DNA from: Clostridiales bacterium
Lineage (GTDB): Bacteria; Bacillota; Clostridia; Christensenellales; UBA1242
Direction: 5' to 3'
NCBI GenBank assembly: GCA_918292005.1
Contig: CAKJZJ010000009.1
Span: 1-64,000, forward strand
Length of the DNA stretch: 64,000 nt
Under the pieces are notes generated by a model. It made no database searches, was not told the origin of the DNA, and saw nothing but the letters and a program-made list of their open reading frames with translations. Of this stretch, positions 15,375 to 25,127 are shown in pieces (the first letter of the stretch is position 1; each line of letters opens with the position of its first letter). A program made the translations under genes and the position numbers.

Positions 15375-17048
15375 TTATTTACCCCACAGGCTTTTATAAT
15401 TGTCTTCGTAATAAACGATAGTAACGCCATTCTCTTTTAGAGTATTTCTAGCATCTTTCACTTTTTGTTGTGTCATATCATTGTATTTATTATCGTCTAG
15501 TTTTAGTTTATCATAGAGAAGATCAAAAATGGTCTTATTGCTATCTGGAGTGGTAGTAGTTGTGCATAACAATGCTAATAATTGTGCATCAGAAATATTG
15601 TCTATATTATTCTCTTCAACCAAATTCTCTACTCTACCATCATGGAATATGATGTGATAACCATACTCACTGATAATCATATCCATAGCACCTGGGCCTT
15701 CACCACCATTGTATGCATCTAGCGCTCTCACACCATCAGCAAATGGTTTTACCATCTGGTCGGTAACATCGGTATCTAGATTTACTACATAGTCAAATTC
15801 GCTATTATTAAATCCTGTATCATCATTGAATACATATACTAGGTCATCAAATGCAGCACTTTTCTCTGCAAATGTACCTACAACGTGGTTTTGTACATAT
15901 TCATACACCCATGCTGCAGATCTGGTATTTTTCTCTGCTACACCATCTTCATCTAGGTCTAATTCAAATGTAGTAGTAGTCTGTGCTGCTACCCTTTTGA
16001 TTTCAGCCTGTTTGTCGGCTTCTGTTGGGTATAAAACATTGTCATTTTCAATTTCTTTTATTCTCTGTTTCTGTGCATCGGTAAAATTGATAAGTATATG
16101 TTTTACATTCACATAACCTTTATCTGTACCAGCATTTAGATGGTAATAGATATATTTACTGGAAGCACTCTGCATTGCAGTGTGATATGCACTACTATCT
16201 GAAGTATATTCAGCTTTCTGTGCTTTGTATTGCTGTCTATAGAAATCAAGTACACTAGTAACATCCACAGGTAGAGTCTCCAAATATCTCTTTTGGTACT
16301 TATCTAGATATAGATTGTTGGTCATGAGTGTAATCAATCTATCTTGCTCATGAGCAAGAACATCACTCTCTTTGGTTGACCTACCTTCGCTTTTAGCCTG
16401 GTCCTGCAGAGATTTTACATATCTAGCCCATGCTTCATCAGAAACTTTTTGATTGGTGATAATCTGTTGTGCTTTACCGAAATATTCCACGCCTACTACA
16501 GTAGTTGTATCCACATATTCTTTATTATCAGGTACTCTGGTCACGGTGCCAGTCACTCTATCATAGGTAGTAGTAGCAGTATAATCTGTCTCAACTGGTC
16601 TCAAAGGTTCTGCAGCACTCTCCTCTCCTACTTCTACAGTGGAACCCCATTCTTTTCTAATCTTGGTCTCGAATGTATATATGCTATCCTGCATATAATC
16701 GAATGCTTGTTTCTTTATCTCCAATTTCTCTTGGTCGGTAATATCATAACCATTCTCTCTAGCATCAGCCTTTACCATATCCAAAACCAAATATCTGTCA
16801 ATCATATTCTCAATGGTTTGTTTAACTGAATCTTCTAGAGATGAGCCTTGTTGATAATATTGATAGCCGTAACTACTGAATGCTTCTGTAAGGTCTAGCA
16901 TATTGAAATTCTTCTCACCTACAGACACTACCAATTGATTATAGTATTTAGCCCTATCCACTTGTAACCAACTACATCCTGCGAAACATACTACACATAG
17001 TACAAGTGCACATACGGCGATTAGTAATTTTTTAAATATCTTTTTCAC
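15375..17048 (-). CDS. PrsA-like peptidyl-prolyl isomerase lipoprotein
   Basis: A 557-residue lipoprotein. The signal peptide ends in the lipobox FAGC (Cys25). An N-terminal SurA/PrsA-type chaperone region follows (about 35-130, with NMLDLTEAFSSYGYQYY). The parvulin-like domain starts at YVNVKHILINFTD (about 322-335) and ends at ISEYGYHIIFHDG (about 468-480); it is interrupted by a long insertion. PrsA helps secreted proteins fold outside the membrane. The order mfd-prsA is common in clostridia. The start is GTG with GGGGC 6 nt upstream. Fold activity is likely, but catalytic residues were not confirmed. Confidence 0.82.
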   Translation of the reverse strand: MKKIFKKLLIAVCALVLCVVCFAGCSWLQVDRAKYYNQLVVSVGEKNFNMLDLTEAFSSYGYQYYQQGSSLEDSVKQTIENMIDRYLVLDMVKADARENGYDITDQEKLEIKKQAFDYMQDSIYTFETKIRKEWGSTVEVGEESAAEPLRPVETDYTATTTYDRVTGTVTRVPDNKEYVDTTTVVGVEYFGKAQQIITNQKVSDEAWARYVKSLQDQAKSEGRSTKESDVLAHEQDRLITLMTNNLYLDKYQKRYLETLPVDVTSVLDFYRQQYKAQKAEYTSDSSAYHTAMQSASSKYIYYHLNAGTDKGYVNVKHILINFTDAQKQRIKEIENDNVLYPTEADKQAEIKRVAAQTTTTFELDLDEDGVAEKNTRSAAWVYEYVQNHVVGTFAEKSAAFDDLVYVFNDDTGFNNSEFDYVVNLDTDVTDQMVKPFADGVRALDAYNGGEGPGAMDMIISEYGYHIIFHDGRVENLVEENNIDNISDAQLLALLCTTTTTPDSNKTIFDLLYDKLKLDDNKYNDMTQQKVKDARNTLKENGVTIVYYEDNYKSLWGK

Positions 17049-17074
17049 GTCTTTGCCCCTAAAAATTATTAGTA

Positions 17075-17103
17075 CTTATATATTTTACATTAATATTAGT
17101 CAA
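17075..17103 (-). promoter_or_regulatory. Promoter of prsA-like gene
   Basis: On the minus strand TTGACT (17103-17098) and TATAAG (17080-17075) are 17 bp apart. The start codon lies about 27 nt past the -10 box. Confidence 0.6.
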
Positions 17104-17119
17104 ATTGCAAATATTTTAA

Positions 17120-20100
17120 TCAAAAGTTAGTGATTAATTGCAGAAAACTAATGATAAAATCTAATATTTTTTCGCGATTTATCCCCTTTATTTCCACTTT
17201 AATATCTTCGTCAAAATTAAGTGACACATTATCGGAATATGTTTGAATTGCATCTATCATATCTTTAGTTATATTCTCTCTACCATGCAGGTAAATAATC
17301 GCAGTATCTTTAATAGAAATTTTGTATGCGCCGATTTTGGCACAAATATTTTTAATGAGTGCTATGCTCACTAGATTGATTAATTCTTGTGGCAAATCAC
17401 CATATACTTCTTTTGTATTAGATAAAAATTTGGTGAATTTCTCCATATTGTCTACTTTGGATATTTCTCTATACATTAACATTCTACGATTGGCACTCTC
17501 TACGTAGGTATGCGACAAATATGCACTAATAGTAGTCTCCACCCTAATATCTGTCTTGGTAGACACCTTCTCGCCCTTTAATTCACGTACAGTATCTCCC
17601 AACATCTCCACATACATATTGTAGCCAATTTTCTCTATATGTCCACTCTGCTCTAGTCCAAGTAGGCTACCTGCTCCCCTGATTTCTAGATCACGCATGG
17701 CAATTTTAAAGCCACTGCCCATTTGGGCGAATTCACTAATAGCCTGCAAACGTTTATATGCATTCTCGGTAAGCATTTTATTATTATCATAAGTAAAGTA
17801 TGCGAATGCCTGTCTATCCGACCTGCCCACTCTACCTTTTAATTGATATAATTGAGATAGTCCCAACATATCTGCATTAATAACAATAAGTGTATTGGCA
17901 TTAGGCAAATCTACACCATTCTCAATAAGTGTGGTCGCAATCAATACCTGAGTTGCTCCCGAATATAGATTGTATATCTCGGTCTCCAATTCCACATCGG
18001 TCATCTGTCCATGAGCAACCGATACAATAGCATGTGGACAAAGTGAACGGATATGGGTAGCAAATTTGTAGATGGTCTCCACTCTATTGTATATAATAAG
18101 CACCTGACCAGACCTATCTAATTCCTTTTCTATAGCGTTCTTAATGATGCCGTCATTATATTCTACCACCTGTACTACACTAGGTACTCTCTCGGTAGGT
18201 GGAGTCTCTATCAGGGAGATATCTCTAACACCAATTAATGACATATTCAGAGTCCTAGGTATAGGTGTAGCGCTGAGTGTAAGAACATTGACTTGCTTCT
18301 TTATATTTTTGATTTTTTCTTTGTCTGCCACACCGAATTTTTGTTCTTCATCTAGTATGAGCAATCCTAGATTTTTATAATTAATATCTTTGCCCAAAAG
18401 TTTATGTGTACCACATATTAGGTCTATCTTACCATTCGATATATCTTTTTTGATTTGAGCAATTTCTTTAGGACTTTTTAATCTATTGAGAACTTCTACT
18501 TTTACTGCATAATTTGATAGTCTAGTTTTGGCAGTATTGTAGTGTTGCTCGGATAAAATTGTAGTAGGACAAAGCAGTGCCACCTGTTTGCCGGCAAGTA
18601 TTGTTTTAAATGCAACACGCAGTGCAATCTCGGTCTTGCCATAACCTACATCACCACATATTAGCCTGTCCATTAGTTTACCATCTTCCATGTCCTTTTT
18701 ACATTCGTCGATGGCAGTTAATTGGTCGGTAGTCTCGGTATATCCAAAGTCACTCTCAAACCTTTTCTGCATTTCATCATCTAATGGATATTTATATCCT
18801 TTCATACCCAATCTATCCCTATAAAGAGCGATTAGGTCAAAGGCAATTTTCTTTACAGCATCTTTTACTTTTGCTTTGGTTTTTGCAAATTCGACACCAC
18901 CTATTTTATTTAGAGTAGGAATCTTCTCCGAACCCATGTATTTGCTTAATTGGTCCATATTCTCTACTGGCAAAAATAGTTTATCATTGTTTTTGTATTC
19001 AATGACCACGTAGTCTCTACTAGCACCACTTATGGTCAATGTCTGGACTCCCAAACATCTACCTACGCCATGATAATTGTGTACAACATAATCGCCAGCA
19101 CTAGGCACAACACCATCAAAAAATCCAGTATCGGTCTCAATAACTTTTTTGTGTTTGCCACACAAACTTTCGGTAGCAATAATTGCTAGTTTGTCTTCTG
19201 GTAACAGAATATCCAGTGGGTACTTTTTGCTAACAATATTTATACTACCTTTTACACACTGGGATATTCGTGCATACGTTACAGATGAGAGCATATTGCG
19301 ATCAAGTAAGTCTTTGATTTTTACACAATCTTCACTACTACCTGCACACAAAATAATTGTATAGCCTTGACTCAAATAATTATTGATGTCGAGCAGAAGT
19401 GCACTGCTATAATTCGTATAATTTACTGGTGGCAGAGTCCTAATATTGAAAACTTTTTTCGGACTAAAAATTCTATTTGCTTCTGTAATGTAATGAAAAG
19501 CAACCAATGTAAATTTTTCGCTAAAAGTAAACACTTTTGATATTTCTTGTTTATTAAAGGATAATACAGATTTGGTGGATTTGGCTAGAGCATTTAGTTT
19601 CTCAGAAAAGTCTTTTAAATAGCCATCTACAACATTATATATAACCTTTGCACCATCAAATGCAATAGTGGCTTCTGATACGTAATCAAAGATACTAACA
19701 AAATCCTCAAAAGTGATCCACCTATAATCCAATTTTTCGGTGGAAACCATGTCGTAGTAAAGGTCATCTTTTTCTAGTTTATGTTTGGTATAATAATTGT
19801 CTATTTTTTCGACATTCATAGACATATATTTATTGGTAAAAATATCAACAGAATCTATCTCAGATGTGGTAAGCATGGTAACTGGATTGTATCTTTTGAT
19901 ACTGGCTACATTATCATAATCCAGGTAAATTCTAATCGGTTCACCCGAGATCGAATGAATATCTATTATATCTCCCCTAACAGAAAATTCGCCATCGCCA
20001 GATACTACTTCCACCCTTTTATAATTCATATCGATTAGGGTGCGTATAAAGTCTCTTAACTGCAAATCTTGACCACATTTCACAGTCATCATACAAATAT

Positions 20101-20455
20101 TGTCTGGTTTGGGAAATTTGCAGGCTAAAATCTCTGGAGTTATAACCAAAGTATCTATTTGTCCCATCTTTAATTTACACAGAGTAGACAAAACTGGCTT
20201 ATAATCATAGAACTCACTAGTGAAGCAATCGATTTGCTCACTAATAATACCTACCGACCTACCCAAAGACTCCAATTTCTCGACAACAACTGGTAAATGG
20301 TCGGCATTCTCTACAACATAAAAAAGAATTGCACTATCTTCTAGTAGTGCCAATTTTTCACCAATATTTAGGCCAAAAACGGAAACATTGTCGCCATTTT
20401 CTACCGATTGAAGCAATACTTTGTAATTGCTATTACCGAGAAATTTTTCTATCAT
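17120..20455 (-). CDS. mfd: Transcription-repair coupling factor Mfd
   Basis: Mfd pushes stalled RNA polymerase off damaged DNA and recruits UvrA. The 1111-residue protein has a degenerate UvrB-like N-terminal part. Next is the CarD-like polymerase-binding domain (DYVVHNYHGVGRCLGV, about residue 450), then RecG-type helicase motifs: Walker A GDVGYGKTEIA (about 600), LDEEQKFG (DEEQ box), TATPIPRTLNMS, and the C-terminal TRCF domain. It starts 1 bp after the pth stop, as in the conserved pth-mfd pair. Its UvrC partner is in this window at 43.7-45.5 kb. Confidence 0.97.
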   Translation of the reverse strand: MIEKFLGNSNYKVLLQSVENGDNVSVFGLNIGEKLALLEDSAILFYVVENADHLPVVVEKLESLGRSVGIISEQIDCFTSEFYDYKPVLSTLCKLKMGQIDTLVITPEILACKFPKPDNICMMTVKCGQDLQLRDFIRTLIDMNYKRVEVVSGDGEFSVRGDIIDIHSISGEPIRIYLDYDNVASIKRYNPVTMLTTSEIDSVDIFTNKYMSMNVEKIDNYYTKHKLEKDDLYYDMVSTEKLDYRWITFEDFVSIFDYVSEATIAFDGAKVIYNVVDGYLKDFSEKLNALAKSTKSVLSFNKQEISKVFTFSEKFTLVAFHYITEANRIFSPKKVFNIRTLPPVNYTNYSSALLLDINNYLSQGYTIILCAGSSEDCVKIKDLLDRNMLSSVTYARISQCVKGSINIVSKKYPLDILLPEDKLAIIATESLCGKHKKVIETDTGFFDGVVPSAGDYVVHNYHGVGRCLGVQTLTISGASRDYVVIEYKNNDKLFLPVENMDQLSKYMGSEKIPTLNKIGGVEFAKTKAKVKDAVKKIAFDLIALYRDRLGMKGYKYPLDDEMQKRFESDFGYTETTDQLTAIDECKKDMEDGKLMDRLICGDVGYGKTEIALRVAFKTILAGKQVALLCPTTILSEQHYNTAKTRLSNYAVKVEVLNRLKSPKEIAQIKKDISNGKIDLICGTHKLLGKDINYKNLGLLILDEEQKFGVADKEKIKNIKKQVNVLTLSATPIPRTLNMSLIGVRDISLIETPPTERVPSVVQVVEYNDGIIKNAIEKELDRSGQVLIIYNRVETIYKFATHIRSLCPHAIVSVAHGQMTDVELETEIYNLYSGATQVLIATTLIENGVDLPNANTLIVINADMLGLSQLYQLKGRVGRSDRQAFAYFTYDNNKMLTENAYKRLQAISEFAQMGSGFKIAMRDLEIRGAGSLLGLEQSGHIEKIGYNMYVEMLGDTVRELKGEKVSTKTDIRVETTISAYLSHTYVESANRRMLMYREISKVDNMEKFTKFLSNTKEVYGDLPQELINLVSIALIKNICAKIGAYKISIKDTAIIYLHGRENITKDMIDAIQTYSDNVSLNFDEDIKVEIKGINREKILDFIISFLQLITNF

Positions 20456-20456
20456 A

Positions 20457-21011
20457 TCAATAATTATTAACGTCTATTCCAAGAACACTTTTGTTTTTTA
20501 TAAAATCTAAAAGCATTTTATCAACTTTATTAAATACAGTTTCCAATTCATTCAATTTTTCTCTAGAAAATTTGGACAGGACATAATTGATTAGATCCAC
20601 ATTTTCAGGTCTGCCCACGCCCAATCTAAATCTAGGGAATTCTTCACCGATTTTGCCAACTATATCACGCATACCATTGTGAGTACCTGCCGAGCCTTTT
20701 GTCCTAACCCTAATCTCTCCAAAAGGTAGGTCTATATCATCACAAATAACCAATATTTTACTAGTATCCAATTTCAATAGTCTGCGCATTTCATCAACCG
20801 ATTTTCCACTCAGATTCATGTATGTCTCGGGTTTCAATAAAATTACTTTTTCGCCATTAATCATGCCTTCTGCAATACGACCAAAAAATTTGGTTTTGGT
20901 AAAACTAAAACCATTATTAGATGCAAAATGGTCTATTGCCATATAGCCCATATTGTGTACTGTATTCTCATAATCTTTGCCCGGATTGCCCAGTCCAACT
21001 ATTGCTAACAT
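20457..21011 (-). CDS. pth: Peptidyl-tRNA hydrolase
   Basis: Pth frees tRNA from peptidyl-tRNA that drops off ribosomes. The 184-residue protein has the expected start VGLGNPGKDYENTVHNMGY, with Asn and catalytic His (HNMG), and the ICDDIDLPFGEIRVRTKGS block, then GTHNGMRDI. Length is typical. The ribosome site is GGAG. The coding start overlaps the end of the GlmU-like gene by 7 bp. Confidence 0.97.
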   Translation of the reverse strand: MLAIVGLGNPGKDYENTVHNMGYMAIDHFASNNGFSFTKTKFFGRIAEGMINGEKVILLKPETYMNLSGKSVDEMRRLLKLDTSKILVICDDIDLPFGEIRVRTKGSAGTHNGMRDIVGKIGEEFPRFRLGVGRPENVDLINYVLSKFSREKLNELETVFNKVDKMLLDFIKNKSVLGIDVNNY

Positions 21012-21871
21012 TTATTTTCTCCTAGTATAGATTTAGGTGCTATTTTAGATGATTTTTTGACTTTTTTCTTATAAATACTCGAATGCGAACCAATGGTAGA
21101 ATTATCTGCGATACTCGAGTCGACTATCTCGCAAAATGATGCTACGTATACGGAATTTCCAATTTTTGATTTGGTAATAACACTGCTAGATACACACGAC
21201 TCTGCACCTATCTCGCTATTATCTATAACATTATTTTCTTTTAAAATGGTTCCTGCACCTATGAAACTTTTACCTTTGATGGTATTGCCGGAATATATAA
21301 CCACACCACCATCTATATCCACATCAGGCTCAATATAAACACTCTTTGGTTTGATGATTTCTACACCCGATGAAATATGAAAATTATTGATACGTTCTTG
21401 CAGAATACCATAAGCATAATCTAATTGTTTTTTATTCTCTACCACATAAAAATTTTCTATATCCTGAGAATATATACTATCAACCATGGTAGATTCTTTG
21501 GCATTATTAATAACAAATCCAACTGGCAATTTGCACAAATTGCAGTGTTTGATAGCCACATATTCCATAATTCTAGATATGGTGTCACTCTCAATGAGTG
21601 GTGTAGACGAAAATAATACTATTGTATATTCATATTGACTATCTAATAATGGCCTAATGTAGTCCACTGCACTAGGATTTTTACTCCTATCATATGGCAA
21701 AAGGCGTGTTTTGTGTGGTCTGCAGGCACATGCCAACCATTCAGACAGAGTCCTACCCAATACCTGAAATTCTGTACCATTTTTGTCTATCCCAGAACGC
21801 AAAATAATAATCTCAAATTTTGGCTTTTTTATTGATATTTTATGTAATAATTCTGTCTCAGTTTCTATCAT
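21005..21871 (-). CDS. Shortened GlmU-like protein with left-handed beta-helix
   Basis: A 288-residue protein in the place of glmU (upstream of pth-mfd). The C-terminal 120 residues are hexapeptide repeats of a left-handed beta-helix (VYIEPDVDIDGGVVIYSGNT and onward). The preceding segment YAYGILQERINNFHISSGVE matches the linker after the GlmU pyrophosphorylase domain. The N-terminal part lacks the GxGxRM nucleotide-binding loop and is only about half the usual size. The helix is also shorter than in full GlmU (about 455 residues), and the acetyltransferase active-site region is not seen. It is probably not a working GlmU; it may be a regulator or a decayed paralogue. Confidence 0.65.
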   Translation of the reverse strand: MIETETELLHKISIKKPKFEIIILRSGIDKNGTEFQVLGRTLSEWLACACRPHKTRLLPYDRSKNPSAVDYIRPLLDSQYEYTIVLFSSTPLIESDTISRIMEYVAIKHCNLCKLPVGFVINNAKESTMVDSIYSQDIENFYVVENKKQLDYAYGILQERINNFHISSGVEIIKPKSVYIEPDVDIDGGVVIYSGNTIKGKSFIGAGTILKENNVIDNSEIGAESCVSSSVITKSKIGNSVYVASFCEIVDSSIADNSTIGSHSSIYKKKVKKSSKIAPKSILGENKC

Positions 21872-21874
21872 GAC

Positions 21875-22309
21875 TCACCTTAGTTTTTTGAAAAAATCAA
21901 CCAACATCTGTCCACACACATCTTCGCAAATACCACCCTGAATCTCACATTTATGATTGAAATTATTGTCGGTTGCGAGTGACATTGTTCCAAATCTTTT
22001 ATCGTATGCACCAAAATAAATTTTGTGAATTCTAGCAGACAAAATCGCACCCATACACATCAGACATGGCTCTTTTGTAATATATATATCTGCACCATCT
22101 AGTCTAGGAGATTGTAGTTTTTGATTGGCTTTCTCTATAGCCAAAATCTCGGCATGGGCTATGGTGGATTTTTTCCTTTCACGTTGATTGTGGGCTCTAG
22201 ATATTACCACGCCATCTTTAACAATAATAGCACCCACAGGGACGTCATTAGATGCCCCACACTTGCGTGCTTCATTTATTGCTAATAACATATATTCTTC
22301 GTTATCCAT
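21875..22309 (-). CDS. tadA: tRNA-specific adenosine deaminase
   Basis: TadA deaminates A34 to inosine in the anticodon of tRNA-Arg(ACG). The 144-residue protein has the zinc and proton-shuttle motif HAEILAI and the second zinc motif PCLMCMGAI with its two cysteines. The N-terminal family pattern EYMLLAINEARKCGASNDVP is present. It starts 5 bp after rlmH ends and has an AGG ribosome site. Confidence 0.95.
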   Translation of the reverse strand: MDNEEYMLLAINEARKCGASNDVPVGAIIVKDGVVISRAHNQRERKKSTIAHAEILAIEKANQKLQSPRLDGADIYITKEPCLMCMGAILSARIHKIYFGAYDKRFGTMSLATDNNFNHKCEIQGGICEDVCGQMLVDFFKKLR

Positions 22310-22314
22310 ATAAC

Positions 22315-22785
22315 CTACTTGTGATAGAGCACATTATTATTAATTGCTGTTGCTCTATATATTTGCTCTAATAACATTACCCTAAATAATTGGTGTGGGA
22401 ATGTCATTGGCGAAACACTCAATCTCATATTTGCCCTATTTTTCACATCTTCGGATAGACCATAACTACTACCAATTATAAACGACACTGTATCGTAATT
22501 GAGTGATGTCTTGGTAAATAAATCGGCAAATTTAATGCTATCTACCTGTATGCCTTGCACATCCATTACAATGATGTATCCACGTGCATGCTCCAGTATC
22601 CTATTACCCTCTTTTACCAAAGCTTTTGCCACATCTACATCTTTATAATTTTTAGGTAATTTTTCTTCGGAAATTTCAATTATATCGATTTTGTGATATC
22701 TAGAAATACGCTTGATATATTCATCGCAAGCACTATTCCAATATCTTTCTTTTAAATCTCCTACTGCTATTATGTTGATTTTCAT
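22315..22785 (-). CDS. rlmH: 23S rRNA (pseudouridine-1915-N3)-methyltransferase
   Basis: RlmH is a small SPOUT methyltransferase that methylates pseudouridine 1915 in assembled 70S ribosomes. The 156-residue protein shows the C-terminal trefoil-knot motif FIIGSSYGLSEDV and SVSPMTFPHQLFRVMLLEQI with the final YHK. The longer open frame upstream belongs to the CPBP gene end. I start at ATG 22785 with GGGGG 7 nt upstream; it overlaps the CPBP stop by 4 bp (ATGA). RlmH near walJ-htrA is a conserved Firmicute arrangement. Confidence 0.95.
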   Translation of the reverse strand: MKINIIAVGDLKERYWNSACDEYIKRISRYHKIDIIEISEEKLPKNYKDVDVAKALVKEGNRILEHARGYIIVMDVQGIQVDSIKFADLFTKTSLNYDTVSFIIGSSYGLSEDVKNRANMRLSVSPMTFPHQLFRVMLLEQIYRATAINNNVLYHK

Positions 22786-23915
22786 AATAGCCCCCAGATG
22801 TATGTAAATAATGTAATGAGTCCACCTAGCACTACAGCACCCCACATAAATATCTGGTCGGTAATCATTGGCTTAAATTGGCTCTTTTCTTTAGGAAGAA
22901 CTATATCTATTGGATTATCCATTTTTTGATAATCTAGATTGAGAAGTGTATTGCTCTCTAGCAAATCTCTAATGGCTTCTTTTTCATTGATTTTGATACT
23001 TTTACCTTCCAAAGGTAATTCCGATTTATACACCTTATCTATAGCCTTATCTACTCTTTTGATAATAGCCTGTTTGTACAATGCCCACACAAGTAGAATG
23101 GTAAGAACCACGACTATTATCATGATAAATGCAGTACCGATGAAAACCCATACTGCCTGATTTGACATAAGTGCTACCTGAATTCTCGCGAGTATATCAC
23201 CACCGAACCATTTTTTGACCGATGCGAAATCTAGATACGTGCTTATAGCATTATTGGTGAAATGTATAATAATTGCTGGCCAAATATTTTTGGCAACAAC
23301 CGATACAAAACCTAGTACTAGACCAATAACAAATGCATAGGCACATTGTTGAATATTAAAATGCAAAAGTGAAAATAACAAAGCAGATATAACAATCGCT
23401 CTTTTAAAGCCAATATGTTTAATACCCTGCAGTACTATACCACGATGCAAAAATTCTTCACAAAATCCTGGAGCAGCAGCAACCAATAATAATTGTATAA
23501 AGAAATTTGCAGTAGTGTAATAACTCTCATCCACTTCTCCAGAACCAAATCTATAGCCTGTGAAAGTGAGAATACCATTGAATAGTGATGACACTGCAAC
23601 ATTTAATAAAAAGCACAGTATGCCTAATGCAAAACTAATAAGGATTATACGCCAATTAGTTTTATAAAAATTGCACCTTTCAAATATCTGTTTTGGTTTC
23701 ACTTTTAATAGAATCATGTACAGGACAAAAGGCAGTATAAATAGTAAAACTATTTGAATAATGACTGTGTAGAGAATATCACCCCATGCACCTTCTGGCA
23801 CGTAGCCCAGTGTAGCAATAATTCTTACAATGCAAAATAACACCATACATATGTAATATATGGTGAATATTTTTTTTATTGATTTGCCATTGCCTTCGAC
23901 TGTGTAATATTTCAT
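22782..23915 (-). CDS. CPBP family intramembrane metalloprotease (2)
   Basis: A 377-residue membrane protein with about eight helices and the Abi/CPBP motifs: EExxxR in GFCEEFLHRGIV (motif 1), LLFSLLHFNIQQ (motif 2) and IIIHFTNNAIS (motif 3). These residues form the metal-binding active site of Rce1-like proteases. In other bacteria they process peptides or protect against bacteriocins; the role here is unknown. I start at ATG 23915, 4 bp beyond the upstream stop, using GGGATAA as ribosome site. It is a tandem paralogue of the next gene. Confidence 0.88.
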   Translation of the reverse strand: MKYYTVEGNGKSIKKIFTIYYICMVLFCIVRIIATLGYVPEGAWGDILYTVIIQIVLLFILPFVLYMILLKVKPKQIFERCNFYKTNWRIILISFALGILCFLLNVAVSSLFNGILTFTGYRFGSGEVDESYYTTANFFIQLLLVAAAPGFCEEFLHRGIVLQGIKHIGFKRAIVISALLFSLLHFNIQQCAYAFVIGLVLGFVSVVAKNIWPAIIIHFTNNAISTYLDFASVKKWFGGDILARIQVALMSNQAVWVFIGTAFIMIIVVVLTILLVWALYKQAIIKRVDKAIDKVYKSELPLEGKSIKINEKEAIRDLLESNTLLNLDYQKMDNPIDIVLPKEKSQFKPMITDQIFMWGAVVLGGLITLFTYIWGLL

Positions 23916-23919
23916 TGTA

Positions 23920-24984
23920 TTATCCCATAAACCCCGCAACAGTATTAGCAATCCACAAAACTATAATTACAGCAAAACTAGTAATCATAAATATACGTTC
24001 TTGGAGATCTAGATTTTTCCAAACACCCTTAAATCCAACTTTTTTCTCAGCATCAGTAGGTGCTGGTTTCACCTTTAATTTTCCATTTTCAAACCTAAAG
24101 AAATTTTTATTACGCAGATACTTCAATACCCAGAAAAGTATACCAACTAGTATGCAACCGAGCAAGAATATTAGTATTGGGAAAATCTTTGAAAAGAAAT
24201 TGTAATACGCTGTCTCTCTGACACTCAAATAACCTACAATATCATGACAACTAAACACAACAACTAGTGCATTACTCAGGAAATGCAGGATAAACGAATA
24301 AAATATTGATCCCCCCACACATGCTAGATATCCTAGCATAATGGCTACTATGAATTGATAACAACTCTGTTGTAACGAACCATGCATTAAAGTAAATAGC
24401 AAAGCAGTAATCAAAATAGAAACGGCACCAGAAAATCTAGAAAGCAAACTCTTCTGAATAATTCCCCTGAAAATCAATTCTTCTGCAATGGCTGGTAATA
24501 AAGCATATATTAGAATGCCGAGAATCAGATATCCACCCGACTGAGTCATTTTCTCTTGCATTGGTAGGGTATTGTCTGCTACATAGCCCCAATTGGAGAA
24601 CATATAATCAAGCAAATTCATAAACGGGGTAAACATAAATATTGCAATAATAGCCAACACGATTGCTATGGATATAGGAAGCAAACTAATTTTCTCACCA
24701 TCAGACAAAGCTTCACTCTGTTTAACCTTACGAACGTGATTGTAAGATAGATAGAAAACTATCATGATTACAGGCGACAAAACAAAAGTGATTACTTTGA
24801 CCAACTCGGAACTAGCAAGTGCTGTATACTCCTGACCGGTAGCACCGGCTACAATATTCAATATGATCCTAAACAACAGAGAACATACTGCTGTAGAGAT
24901 AAACATAAAAAAGAAACATTTGAAAGCGTCTAAGACGGTGTACTTATTGACTACTTTCTCCTTGGTTACTTTCTCGTTCTCCAT
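23920..24984 (-). CDS. CPBP family intramembrane metalloprotease (1)
   Basis: A 354-residue membrane protein with the CPBP motifs: AIAEELIFRGIIQ (EExxxR), LLFTLMHGSLQQ and FILHFLSNALV. It and the following gene share the same order of helices and motifs and arose by tandem duplication. The N-terminal 20 residues are cytoplasmic and charged. The ribosome site is GGGG. The pair sits between htrA and rlmH, genes that are close neighbours in relatives, so the pair looks like a lineage insertion into this operon. Confidence 0.88.
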   Translation of the reverse strand: MENEKVTKEKVVNKYTVLDAFKCFFFMFISTAVCSLLFRIILNIVAGATGQEYTALASSELVKVITFVLSPVIMIVFYLSYNHVRKVKQSEALSDGEKISLLPISIAIVLAIIAIFMFTPFMNLLDYMFSNWGYVADNTLPMQEKMTQSGGYLILGILIYALLPAIAEELIFRGIIQKSLLSRFSGAVSILITALLFTLMHGSLQQSCYQFIVAIMLGYLACVGGSIFYSFILHFLSNALVVVFSCHDIVGYLSVRETAYYNFFSKIFPILIFLLGCILVGILFWVLKYLRNKNFFRFENGKLKVKPAPTDAEKKVGFKGVWKNLDLQERIFMITSFAVIIVLWIANTVAGFMG

Positions 24985-25102
24985 AAAAACCCCTTATCGT
25001 ACAAGCATCAAAATGCGTACAATTTTTCTTTATAATTATATAATACAATATTTGTTAAATATATGCAAGGTTTTTCCGAGAATTATAAAAATAAAAATCA
25101 AA

Positions 25103-25127
25103 AAAGACCACCATTTCAGCAGTCTTT
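25103..25127 (-). terminator. Likely terminator at the htrA 3' end
   Basis: AAAGAC (25103-25108) pairs with GTCTTT (25122-25127). On the minus strand six T follow. It overlaps the htrA stop codon. Confidence 0.5.

Noticed and set aside
22786..22845. Longer N-terminus for RlmH
   Set aside because: The extra 20 residues are the overlapping end of the CPBP gene; ATG 22785 has the ribosome site and the family start.
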